A stretch of DNA of 64,000 nt from Grammothele lineata (taxonomy: Eukaryota; Basidiomycota; Agaricomycetes; Polyporales; Polyporaceae), in contig NDFF03000394.1 of NCBI GenBank assembly GCA_002150815.3, positions 310,001 to 374,000 on the forward strand. Direction: 5' to 3'. Position numbers and translations under genes: made by a program. Numbering within the stretch: the stretch's first letter is position 1; the number at the start of each line of letters is the position of its first letter. Below the pieces are notes generated by a model, which was not told the DNA's origin, did no database searches, and saw nothing but the letters and a program-made list of their open reading frames with translations. This document shows, piece by piece, positions 23,769-33,786 of the stretch.

Positions 23769-26700
23769 TCAGCGCTTGCCTGCGATACCGATGCGCCCGC
23801 CGCGATTCTGCTTCTTCGCGGCCTGCGCGAGGGACATGTACGCATACGGGTCCACGCCACCCTTTTTGACATCTCCTCCTGCTTTCTGTATGACGCGTGC
23901 GTAACGTGAGTATTATGCGGGTCAACTCATGTAAGAGGACGCCAACCTTCGCCTTGAACTCGTGCCCAAACTTGGGGTCCGTCTTTCGCTTGCTCTTCTT
24001 GCCCGCCTTCTGGGAAGCGTCCGCATCCGCCATCTCGACATCCACATCGGCTTCTTCGTTCTCGCGCCGTCGCTTCTTTGTGTCTTTGTTGAACTTCACC
24101 TTCCCGTTCGGTCCGCGACGGAATCCGTCTACGGATGTGAGTGTCTCGCGGTAGGCATCGCCCTCGACATCCTCCTCGCCCACGCCACCTTGTGCTTCAT
24201 TGTCAGAGTCGTCGATGACCATCTTGCCCGTGTCGTCCTCGGTCTTGAATCGTGCAGCGTCTTGTCCGGGTTTCTTCCGCTTGCCGTCCTTCGCAGCTGA
24301 GAGTATTCCTCAGTACCGGCGGAGGGAGAGAATATTCGGAGACTTACTCGTGATGCGAGACGCAGCGCCGGAGAGAAGGTCCATAGGCTCATCGTCGTCA
24401 ACCCGCAACCGCGCGCTGGCATCCTTTCCTTTCCGTTTGGGGGCACTCTGGGGCGGGCCATCGTCGTCGTCGCTGTCCTCAATCTCACTCTCGCTACCGT
24501 AGAGCACATCCTCGAATGCATCGCCGGTGGCGGGTTTCGCCCTTGGGGCCTAACGGAGCAGCAGCATGAGGGGATGGCACAATCAACGGCTCAAACTTAC
24601 ATACCTCATCGTCGTCGTCCACCGCATTTGCGCGCTTCCTCTTCGCCCTGTCCTTCCGCTTCTTGATGTTGAGCAGCACCTTGCGCGCCTCTTCCTCTTG
24701 TGCGCAAGAGTAGACGTCCTCCCAGCCGAAGCGCCGAAGCATGCGCTCGAAAATGTGCCGGACCTTCGCCTTAAAGTGGTTCTTGTGGTCGTGCGACCAC
24801 CGGAGGAGCGCGGGGACGAGCTCCTTGAGATGCGGGCGCATGAGGTCCGCGGGCATGGTGTGGATAGCGAGCTTGACGAAGCCGAGGACAGACTTCACAA
24901 TCTCACGGTTGGCGGAGGTGAGGAAGACGAGGAGCGTGGAGAAGATCTCGCTTTGCATCTGGCTAGAGATGATATCTACAAGCGATCGTCAGATACGCGA
25001 TTTGATTGAACCATGAACAAGCATACCTTTGAATTCGAAGACGAGACGAGACAACGCCGTCACAGTTGCGCTGATCATGTGTGGAGAAGCACCTGCAAGG
25101 CCACCGGCGATCATCGTGAGATACTCTTCGATGCTTGCAGTGGCTTGAGAGAAGTTACACAATTAGCGGGACGTTTGCGTTAAAAAACCAGTACTCACCA
25201 TCGCCGGCACCGTCCTCATCCATGCCCTCAACCATCTCGCGCTTGACGACACCTCCCGCCGCCATCTTCTTGCCCATCACTACGATGAGATCAAACGCAG
25301 CATTGCGCGCCTTCTCAGATGGCTCCTTCGTCCCCAAGACTGCCTCGGTAATCATGGACGGGATGAGGTGCAGCGCATCTGGAGGGATAATGGACACGAG
25401 GGCCGTAAGAAGCAGCATCCGGTCCTTCTTGGCCGCAGCGGCGAGCCCATCTACGACGCCATCGAGCTGCTTGAGCACTGCTGCCGCATCGACGTCGATT
25501 TTGCCGCTCTCAACGAGACGGGCAAGGATCTTGTAGCCGCGTTTCTGTACGCCGTTATCCCTGCTTTCCAGGACGTCGCTCGTGAGATACATGTTGAGTA
25601 ATGCGGAGGCATCTTCAGAGGACAGGTAGGGGAGGACGAGGAGGAGCAAGTCTTGCGTGACGACCGTCATGCTATCAGAGCCTGGTCCCTTCCCTGACGC
25701 GGTGGCTTGTGCTTTGCTGAGGTTTTGCTTAAACAGAGCGACTAGCTTCTGATATGCCTGTGCGACCTCCTGCAACGCACAGTGAGAAATCGCGTACAAT
25801 ACCGGCATAGCCATCAACATACCTTCGCGTCCGCGATAGCAATCCACGCACTGATCACTTCTCCGACCATATGCTGGTTATCACGCCCTACACTGCTGAA
25901 CACGTTGAAGAGGACCGCAAGCCAGCTCTCCGCTTGAGTTCGCAGAAAAGCGACATTTGCTTGCGCTTGGTCGGTCGAGATGGGGTCGGCCCGTACGGAC
26001 TCGGGAAGCTTCGCGAGCTTGTCAGGATCCTCGCTCGCCAACGCGACGTTCGAGTCAACCATGATTTTGAGCGCGCGGAGGATGGCGGGGCGCAACTCCG
26101 GTTGGCCGTAGAGCAACTGAGATAGAAGCTGGGAAAATTCGGCTGTCATAGACTTGAAAAAATGTCAGTTAGATGTCGTGACTCCATGTGGATGGTGCGC
26201 ACCTTGAGGTCAATTGTACCCCAGCAATACCCGGGCAGCCCGACCCAGATTTGCTCGACGAGCACACTCCAAACTTTCGCTTCAGACTGCCGCCCCTCGG
26301 CCTCGGCCGTGGTTTGAAGGTCGAACATCCGCTCCGTTAAGGGAATGAAGTACGAGAGGAAGTGACCCAGTGGCGACGGGTGTGGTTGCGCGAGCAAGGG
26401 TAACAGGAATGCGCGGGGCTCGCGACCCGCTTGCCTAGGAAATCATTAGTAACGTATTCTGTCGGAGGTGATAGAACACCTACCTATCTACCGTTTCCAA
26501 GTTCAAGGGCAAAGCGCGCAAGAGCACCTCTGGGCCCAAGACACGCATTGCGGTACCAAGCGTTGTGTCTGCTGCCTCCTTGTGTTCGAACGTTTTCTGC
26601 ACTCGCAGATCTGCGATCTTGGTGATGAGAGGCAGAAGGAGCTGTTCTGCCGCAGTAGGGTTCTTCCTCGAGCCTCCACGGTAACGCAAGTTCTCCACGA

Positions 26701-27994
26701 GGGACGAAGCCACAGCGAGGATGTCGGGAATCGCGCGAGCGTACGGGAGCGAGTCGAGGGCCTTGCTCGCCTGCGAAATGATTTTCCCAATAGTGGACTT
26801 CGGCTCTTCTGCATCCTTCTCCTTGATCGCAGCGGTAATAAGCGATGGAGTGAAGCACCGGCCGAGGGTGGACAGCGCCTGAGCAGCAGCCTTGCGAGTT
26901 GCGGGGTCTTGGCTCTCCAGGAGGCCCCATATCGCCTTCCAGACCTTGCCGAGCTCGGAAGCACACTCTTCCGCATTGGTGTGGTGGTATGCGAGCATTG
27001 TACTGCCTAATACGCTAGCCCATGCAGCGGGTAAGGCAGGGTCGCTTCGCAAAGGAGGAGAAGAGAGGATAACTTTGAGCAGATCAGACATATGGGAGTG
27101 TAGATCGACTGTGGGGTCGTCCATGGATAGCGCAAGGAGGTCGGACAAGATCGAATACGCAGACTGTGAGAGGTAAGGGTTGCCTAAACGCGGTAGAAGG
27201 AGCAGGGAAGAGGTGATGGGGGATAGAGACTACGAACGTGAGCACGAGTTTCTGAGTTACAGATGAGAGCTTACCTCGGCCGGAAAAGTGGGGAGCACTG
27301 GGCGAAGGAATGCAAGCAAATGTATCGCGGCCTCCGACCCCTCAGTATCTGCCTTCTTTCCCTTAAACTTGGGAAGGCCTCCCGCGCTGATCTCGGCCAG
27401 GGCCGCTTTGACCCACTCCGCGACCTTCTCGGCATAAGGATGCTTCGCAAGAGGAAGAGGCGGCGCAGAGAGAACATCCTTCACAACCTCCGCGGCCTTT
27501 TTCCGGACTTTTGGACGTGGATCCAATGTAAGCTGAACGATAGTCATGAATGCTTGCCGGAGACCCTGAGTTTCGAGGTGAGGGCGATCGAGCGCAAGCA
27601 GCACCGCGCCATACAGAGTGAGCTGGGAGCGAAGCGGAGGTGCATGCTGCGATAATAACGGGAACAGCGGCGAGGTCAACAAGAGGAGGGTGGAGAGGTT
27701 AGAGCGGATAACGGGGTGCGGGACGTAGGGTGCAACAGCGGCTAGCAGATAGAGGACGGCGGGAAGGACGTCGCCTTCGCCAAGCGCAGGGCCAGATGCC
27801 CTCGAAGACTGGAGTGCACCATCGAGAGTGGTGATGAGCGCGGCAAAGTAGGCGGTCGCCGAGGGTTCCGTGCTTTGTTCGCGGAAGGTGGCCTCGATCG
27901 CGCGGAGGAGAGTAGCAGGGGCCTTTTGGTGAGCGAGGGAGGAGGTCGTGTGTGGCCGGATTTTGGAGAGGACAGCCTCGACGTTATCGGCCAT
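23769..27994 (-). CDS. RRP12: RRP12-like ribosome biogenesis protein (NUC173 domain)
   Basis: HEAT-repeat protein of the nucleolus that, in yeast, is needed for maturation and export of both ribosomal subunits together with Ran-dependent export. The start at 27994 reads MADNVEAVLSKIRPHTTSSL, a family-typical opening. The middle exons are continuous alpha-helical repeats, for example DPRPKVRKKAAEVVKDVLSA (27530-27480), SQASKALDSLPYARAIPDIL (about 26740) and QDLLLLVLPYLSSEDASALL (about 25620). FLTSANREIVKSVLGFVKLA, PHLKELVPALLRWSHDHKNH and VRHIFERMLRRFGWEDVY (24930-24720) follow. The C-terminal tail is highly charged (KKRKDRAKRKRA, EIEDSDDDDGPPQ). It ends MSLAQAAKKQNRGGRIGIAG, with the stop at 23769. 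About ten short introns; overall length near 1,200 residues, as in yeast. Confidence 0.93.
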
Positions 27995-28359
27995 GGTTCC
28001 GCGAACGTCTTTTTAGTGCTTGTCGCCGTCCGCGACGATGAGGAGGCCGGTGTCGATCAAGGCAACAGGTTGAGAGCCTGCGTGCAAGATCTGCTAAATT
28101 TGCGGAGGTGCTCGAGGCGGACCGGGTATGGGCGCTAGCGCTACTGTACCGGCCCGGTGGAGCCGTACCCCAACTCCAGGCCAAGCAGTGTCAAGCCGGG
28201 AGGCGTCGCCAGTGCGGGGACGACTTCTGCCGTACGTCGCAGCACCGTGCACCATGCCCACTGCGCTCTCCTAGCTACACCTGCTCTTCTTTCTCATCCC
28301 TCACACAACACATCTCACTCACTGCTTCCTTTGCCACGCTCGGGAATTCCGTCGAAGCC
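27995..28359. promoter_or_regulatory. Shared divergent promoter, RRP12 and acyltransferase A
   Basis: 365 bp separate the two divergent start codons. The right part (28255-28355) is pyrimidine-rich and probably forms the 5' UTR of the acyltransferase. I see no additional gene. Confidence 0.5.
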
Positions 28360-30460
28360 ATGGCCGCGTTGGCCGGTTCTCCGACCCCATGGTCGTACAT
28401 GTTTATTCGGTAAGACAAGCCTCCGCTGCAGAACTCGGCGGAGATTAACGAAAGAGCTAGCTGGTTGTTCAAGTTTGTCCTCAAGATATTCTATGGCACA
28501 ATAGTGGTTGAGAACGTAGACAACATCCCACCGAGAGGGACCCCATGGTGAGCCTGTCCGCCTGACGTTGCCGTGCATTTACACAATGGTACCGTCGGTC
28601 AGCATTGTCTGTGCCAACCATAGCAACTCTTTAACAGATGCGCTGTGAGTTTACTCGTGGCATTCTCTTCATTGACGTGTGATGAACCCCGTCGCAGACT
28701 CCTGGTGACATCCATACCTTCGAGAGTACGAATCTTCCTTCCGTTGTCCAAGAGACCTACCTCACCAAACCCCACCAGAAACGCAACCTGCTACGCTTGA
28801 CCGCCAAGTCCACACAATTTGGAAAGAAGACGTTCACGAGTTGGCTGATTGAGTCCGCTGGGACAGTCCCTTTAATGAGGCGTAGAGACTTCCCAGACGG
28901 ACAGGTGGACAATTCGCAAGTCATGCAACATCTCATGACAGTAAGTAGAGGCGAGCTCCAGGTGTCCAGAGCGACTCCTGACGAGTGTTATTCCCGCAAG
29001 GCGTTGGAGTTGGGAGATGCTGTGTGCTTGTTTCCCGAAGGGATGAGCAGATTCCACCCAACCATTGCGCCCTTGAAAACTGGAGGTCCGTCATGTCATG
29101 CAACACTATGCCATCCACGATTATTGATACTGTGTCTAGTTGCGCGACTCGTCTCAGATGTCTTGACCCGGAACCAGCACAACCCTGACTTCGAGATTGA
29201 CGTTCTGACGTGCTCCATCACATATATGTACGCGTTTTCATGACTTGGAGATTATTCACGCTAACGACAAGCTTCAGGCATCGGCAACACTTCCGGTCTG
29301 ACGTATTGGTTACTTTCAACCAGCCCATGAAGTTCATTGTAAAGGTATTACATACGTAAATGTGTCTCGGTCGTGCATTCAAGGCATTCGTTGGCAGGAG
29401 CATCCAGAACTCATTGCACCAATCGACTTCAACGAAATCCGGTCACTAACCGCGAAGATGCACCAACAGATCAGCTCGGGTACTCTAGATGCCCCGTCGT
29501 GGAGGCTTATCCGTATAGCCAAACTTGCCGCAAGGATGTATGCACCTCTGGGTACCTCCATGGCTCTGGGCGAGTATGTCCGCGTAGTCAGGACGTTCCT
29601 TGAAGTATTCAAGGTCGCAGAAGCGCCACGTACGGAGGCGTCTAGCGAAGACGAGGTCCCTCCCACTGAGCAGGTGGCGAGCCTGAGGGAGGACATGAAG
29701 ATCGTACAGTTAGGGCGTGACCTAAAGGTCCCCTCTTTATACTACCGTTAGTCATATTCCGTCCTGACATCTACTGCAGGAGTACCAAGACCAGCTTGCA
29801 CGGTGGGGCATCAAAGACGACCGCGTCCGGCGCCCCCTCCCCCGCCCACTCATCCTCTACCGCCTCCTCCTCCGTCTCACCTGGGCCCTCACGCTCTTCC
29901 TCCTCTCCCTCCCCGGGTTACTCCTCTGGCTGCCCGTCTTCGCCACCACCTTCATCGCCGTGCACCAGTTCAAGCGTACCGGGCCCGTCTGGGACACGTA
30001 CGACGAGATCGCGCAGTACAAGCTCACCTACGGCCTCCTCTCCGGGCTCGCCGTCTGGGCCGCCACGACGCTCCTCACGCTCCCTCTCGCGCTCGTCACC
30101 GCGCCTGCGGTACCTGCAGCGATGTGGATGAGCCTTAGGTGGATGGAGGACGCGGTGAGCGCCGTGCGCGCGTTTGTCTCCCTTGCGCGGCTACTGTGGA
30201 TCGGGAAGGGCGCGCTGAAGGAAGTGAGGGAGAGGAGAGAGGGGCTGCATGACCGTGTGATGGAGCTCGCGGTGGGCACGCTCGGGCTGCCGCGGGAGCC
30301 GGAGACCTACTTTGCGGAGAGCGGCGGGAGGGAGAAGGGGAGGGTGCAGGGGCGGTGGGCGAGCAAGGCGAAGTACTTCTCGGTCCGGAGGAGGAGGAAG
30401 CGCGACTGGAACGAGACGCTTAGGTTGTATGACCAGGTGGATTACCCAGAAGACTACTAG
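28360..30460 (+). CDS. Glycerol-3-phosphate/DHAP acyltransferase, paralog A
   Basis: ER membrane acyltransferase of the fungal SCT1/GPT2 family, catalysing the first acylation of glycerolipid synthesis; about 520 residues by my exon reading. Ten exons join in phase. Block I is PCIVCANHSNSLTDALLLVT (rebuilt over two introns), block II GTVPLMRRRDFPD, block III AVCLFPEGMSRFHPTIAPLK and block IV DVLTCSITYMHRQHFRSDVL. A helical region follows, including LAARMYAPLGTSMALGEYVR. The C-terminal half has strong hydrophobic segments (LTWALTLFLLSLPGLLLWLP and LSGLAVWAATTLLTLPLALV). It ends DQVDYPEDY. It lacks the long Ser/Pro-rich tail of paralog B at 40370. Sequence divergence from B is large, so this is an old paralog, not a recent duplicate. 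Substrate preference is not visible. Confidence 0.9.
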
Positions 30461-31292
30461 GTTCCTGGTCGGCGGCTCGAATGATATATTAGCGATAATT
30501 TAAGTGGCGTCTCTGCACATTTCTATCGTATGTCCGTGGGCAGACTACAGGTAGACTACAAACGTGCGCACGAGACCCACAGAAGTGGGAGAACAGGTCC
30601 ACAATAGACGGGATATAGCAACAATTACAGAAGACGTATGTCCAGCCTCTCTTCTGATCAAGGTGGAAGAACAGGCTGGCTCTAGTTCGAGCAGAGCCTG
30701 ACGCATAATCTTTTTCTCGTACAATCGAGCTCGTAAAAAACGCGCTGCGACTCAGATCGGGCCTCGTACTCAGGCCAACGCGTAGCTGTCGGTGTCCCGC
30801 TACCGCCCCACCGATATGGTCCTCCGAGTCGAGCTCGTCAACCTGAGGTTTCCGCGACATCGATTTATCCTCGTCACCTTTCTGTATCCCAGTTCTTGTC
30901 ATTCCCCTCTTCTGAAATAAAGTGAGACCGTGAGTTACACGTGGAGCTATTATTTACTCTTCAAGTTTTTGCCCTCATCCCCCAGGCCTCAGGCTTCGTA
31001 CGTTGTGATCCGCACTTACTTAGTAGCTGCGCTCAACGGGCATTCAGCTACAACACTGCTTAAGCATATTCCTCATCACAGTTCGGGACTGTGTGACGTC
31101 TACGTGGACCTTTGACTCGTGTGCACGTAATGTTGCGAATCCGGAGCTCAAATCTAATGTAATAGTGGTACCACATGTGTGTTCACGGTCTCAAATCCAT
31201 ACACGACGTGTTCCTATATATAAGAAGCTGCCTCCTCCGAAACGAACAAGGGTATCGCCGCCGCTTTGCGCTTTTCGTATACAGAACGCGGT
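30461..31292. other. Convergent intergenic region
   Basis: Lies between the 3' ends of acyltransferase A and the four-helix membrane protein. A 137-codon minus-strand frame (30489-30902, starting MTRTGIQKGDEDKS) has a plausible-looking hydrophilic first half but no recognisable domain. I do not call it a gene. A TATATATAAG string at about 31214 is downstream of both genes and is probably not a promoter. Confidence 0.4.
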
Positions 31293-32224
31293 TTAGCCGG
31301 AGATGGGGCGGTAAGCCCGATTGCCAGCGGCCCAGCGGTGGCCCTTACTTGCAGATATGCCGGTGATGACAACGCCGACAGTGACGAGTATGCCGAACAC
31401 CCAGGATACGGTATTCAGGGCGTAGGCGAGACCTGAAAATGCGAGGGGTAAGGGCTATGGGGTTTGCGTGATTGTACGAGGATCACATACCGGGACGAGC
31501 ATACGTGAAATCAGGGAACATCTCCGTGCGGTAGAGATGAGTCACGACGGCGAACGCAATGATTTGGGAGAGCACTAAGTGGAGTCGAACGGTGAGCGGC
31601 TCCGACTCGCAACCGCAGCGCCCCTGACGCCAGACCGCGTACACACCATGGAACGAAACCAACACCGACGCCGACTTCCAGATCCTTCTCCGGCGCGAGT
31701 GCGTCGTGACGCCAAAGAGGATGGCGAGGCAGGACACGGCCCCAAAGCCGATGCCGAGCTCGCCAAAGTAGCCCGCAGTGCTCCAGATCATGCAGAACGC
31801 CTTGTTCTCCTTCTCGCAGCCGTCCTTGACGCGCATGGGGAAGGGGCGGCAGTCCTTGCGGGTGTAGGAGATCGTGCCGCCGTCGGGGCTGGGGAAGTTG
31901 ATGGCGCGGTACTCGCAGAGGGTGTTGAGGCCATACTCGATGCGGGTGACGTTGTCGAAGATGCGCGGGTTCTTGACGACAAGCCTGGGCGGCGCGGCCG
32001 TGAGCAACGATGATCACCTGTAGGGGGCGCGAAGCTAGGACCGGGAGACAGACCAGGCGGGGCGCTGGACGGAGAGGATGTTCTGTGCGGGCCGGGGAGA
32101 GGTTCAAGTTAGCACTTGCGGGGTCATGGGAGTCGCAGGCGATGGAGCGACGATCCAGGGGACTGACCAAAACCAACGTCGCGACGACGGCAAAGAAGGC
32201 GACAAAGTACGAGGTCTTCCTCAT
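31293..32224 (-). CDS. Four-helix membrane protein, SUR7/claudin-like topology
   Basis: Small integral membrane protein of roughly 200 residues, function unknown. Exon 1 (start 32224) encodes MRKTSYFVAFFAVVATLVL, a signal-anchor-like helix. A short exon follows (NILSVQRPAWSVSR). The next exon is the extracellular loop, with an N-glycosylation site (DNVT), then IEYGLNTLCEYRAIN and a second cysteine in RKDCRPFP. The GL-x-x-x-C plus C pattern in loop 1 recalls SUR7/PalI/claudin-type proteins. Helices 2 to 4 are GELGIGFGAVSCLAILFGV, ASVLVSFHVLSQIIAFAVVT and VSWVFGILVTVGVVITGISA. The tail ends NRAYRPISG at 31293. The intron at about 31649-31578 is 72 nt, a multiple of three, so it could also be retained; splicing it gives a cleaner helix. 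Family assignment is by topology only. Confidence 0.75.
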
Positions 32225-32488
32225 GGTGGGCCTGCGGTGGCCTCTGGGTGAGTGGGGAGTTTAAGGAGGGATGGTGGTGAGACAGTGAGCGAGGGTTGCG
32301 ATTGTGAGGCGCATTCGCTACTCGCAGTCGCGCTCTGGCTCGGCCAGTCGCCCGGCTAGAACAGGCGGCATCGAGCACGGCAGTACTCACGCGTTCTAGG
32401 CGAGATCATAATGACGTAGCCTTCGCACCCTTCCGGTCTCAAAAGGGCTCCATGCTGACCATAGTCCTTGCTAAGCCACCCGATCTCG
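32225..32488. promoter_or_regulatory. 5' flank of the membrane-protein gene
   Basis: Short stretch between the start of the minus-strand membrane-protein gene and the plus-strand tRNA gene. No motif stands out. It must serve as the promoter of the membrane-protein gene, with Pol II and Pol III units facing away from each other. Confidence 0.4.
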
Positions 32489-32570
32489 GTCCTTGTCGAT
32501 TAGTGGTTAGATCATCACGTTGTGGAAACACAAATCCGTGAAGACGGAGGCTCGAATCCTCCCTGGGACA
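32489..32570 (+). tRNA. tRNA-His (anticodon GTG) with a 10-nt intron
   Basis: A full cloverleaf can be drawn. Acceptor GTCCTTG (32489-32495) pairs with CTGGGAC (32563-32569), with G:T and T:T at the fifth and sixth pairs, and the discriminator base is A. The D arm is GAT..ATC with the loop containing AGTGGTTA. The anticodon stem is TCACG/CGTGA with anticodon GTG at 32522-32524. A 10-nt intron sits after position 37 (32526-32535). The T stem is GGAGG/CCTCC with loop CTCGAAT. Six Ts follow at 32572. An intron one base 3' of the anticodon is the standard eukaryotic position and is common in basidiomycete tRNAs. Confidence 0.85.
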
Positions 32571-32571
32571 C

Positions 32572-32577
32572 TTTTTT
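32572..32577 (+). terminator. RNA polymerase III terminator of tRNA-His
   Basis: Run of six T directly after the tRNA 3' end (one base gap), the usual Pol III stop signal. Confidence 0.8.
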
Positions 32578-33786
32578 GGGCGCTTCGCCCGATCTTCGCC
32601 TGGTCCCGACGCAGCCCCTCCTGTCTCCGCGCACATTACTTAACCATCACGTTTAGTCTGCAAGTTGATATCCACATGGATTTTTCAGCTCCCTTTGTCA
32701 CGGAAGCTCCCGCCACTGACATTCGACGACGTATATGCAGCAGATAGTGATCAGATATAATGAAGCTATTTATCAAAGCAGGCGCGTACAGGTCGACGAG
32801 CGAATGCAAAGGTACTATATCATCCACAGCAGGCTACGTAGATATAGAAGACATCTAGAGAAACCATGGCACTAAGGCCGGCTTAGAATACGGCGTCGGG
32901 ATACCGCCAAGACTACAACCCTTGTCGGAGTAGATTTGCGTGTATATGCTGTGAAGATAGCCAGATATCAAGATGGTTTCAACGTCGACGACGATCTTCT
33001 ACGCTGTGCCAGGCGCGGCAGGGTGTCGAGTCGCGCGCCGGCAGAGCCTCGGCAAATCGTCATTCGGGAAGGCTTGTTCTTCCCAAGGATTGCGCGGCAG
33101 CGTCCGACTAGCAGAAGTAAACCTTGAGAGTCCCGAATACTGAGCTCGGAGTTGCCGGCTTGGGGGCGTAGAATGCATCGACTACAGCGTGCGCACGACG
33201 TGTGTAGAGGTGGCGCATGGGTGTGTTTGAAGTCCGCCGTCAAGGCCGGAGTGTTGACTGACATGTCGGAGTAGGGAGGGCTGGTGAGGGGGCTGCGGAC
33301 ACGCAGCCGGTATCGAGATCCAGTAGCGGGCGTGGGGGTGAGATGCTGGACATTTGCCTTGGAAACGTTGGTGGTCGCACGGGCAGTGTCGAGAAGAGGG
33401 CAAAGATGGCTCGTCCAAGGCAGACGACGGCGACGACGGCGACGGGGCGAGTGACGACGCGGGCGGGCCGCCACGAGCTGAGCCCGCCGCGTTACGTAAG
33501 GGGCATTTGGGCCATGGAAGGCAGGAAACCGCCACCGATCGCAGGGCGCCATTGCGGGCGAAGGAGCGCACGTCCCCGCCCAGACTCCGCCAGACGGCTC
33601 AGAGCCTCTCAGAGCCTCTCAGAGCTTGCTCACTCCCTCTCCCAACGTCCCCCTCGCCCGCCTCGCCGTCCCGCTCCTTCCGCCCTCCGCTCCCCCGCCT
33701 CGCGCCCGCTCGCTGCGCGGAAATCCCCGCCGCTCCCGGCACACACCCCCGCGCACTCCTGGGCCGCCGCTCGGCGTCGCCTGCAC
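32578..33786. promoter_or_regulatory. Upstream region of adenylate cyclase
   Basis: About 1.2 kb with no recognisable gene. The segment from about 33600 is pyrimidine-rich: it opens with a 10-nt tandem repeat (CAGAGCCTCT, nearly three units at 33600-33627) and continues as C-rich sequence to about 33780. This probably corresponds to the 5' UTR and core promoter of the cyclase. The cyclase frame stays open back to an ATG at 33343, so a longer N-terminus cannot be excluded. Confidence 0.45.
33600..33627 (+). repeat. Short tandem repeat, 10-nt unit
   Basis: Unit CAGAGCCTCT, repeated 2.8 times just upstream of the adenylate cyclase start, inside a C/T-rich leader. Confidence 0.7.

Noticed and set aside
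30489..30902. 137-codon minus-strand frame between convergent genes
   Set aside because: No domain, and it lies in the 3' flank of the acyltransferase; insufficient evidence for a gene.
31214..31223. TATATATAAG as a promoter
   Set aside because: It sits downstream of the stop codons of both neighbouring genes with no coding region following it on the plus strand.
33343..33786. Upstream start of adenylate cyclase at 33343
   Set aside because: The frame is open, but the extra 148 residues lie in a C-rich leader with a tandem repeat and look like UTR. Kept only as a possibility.
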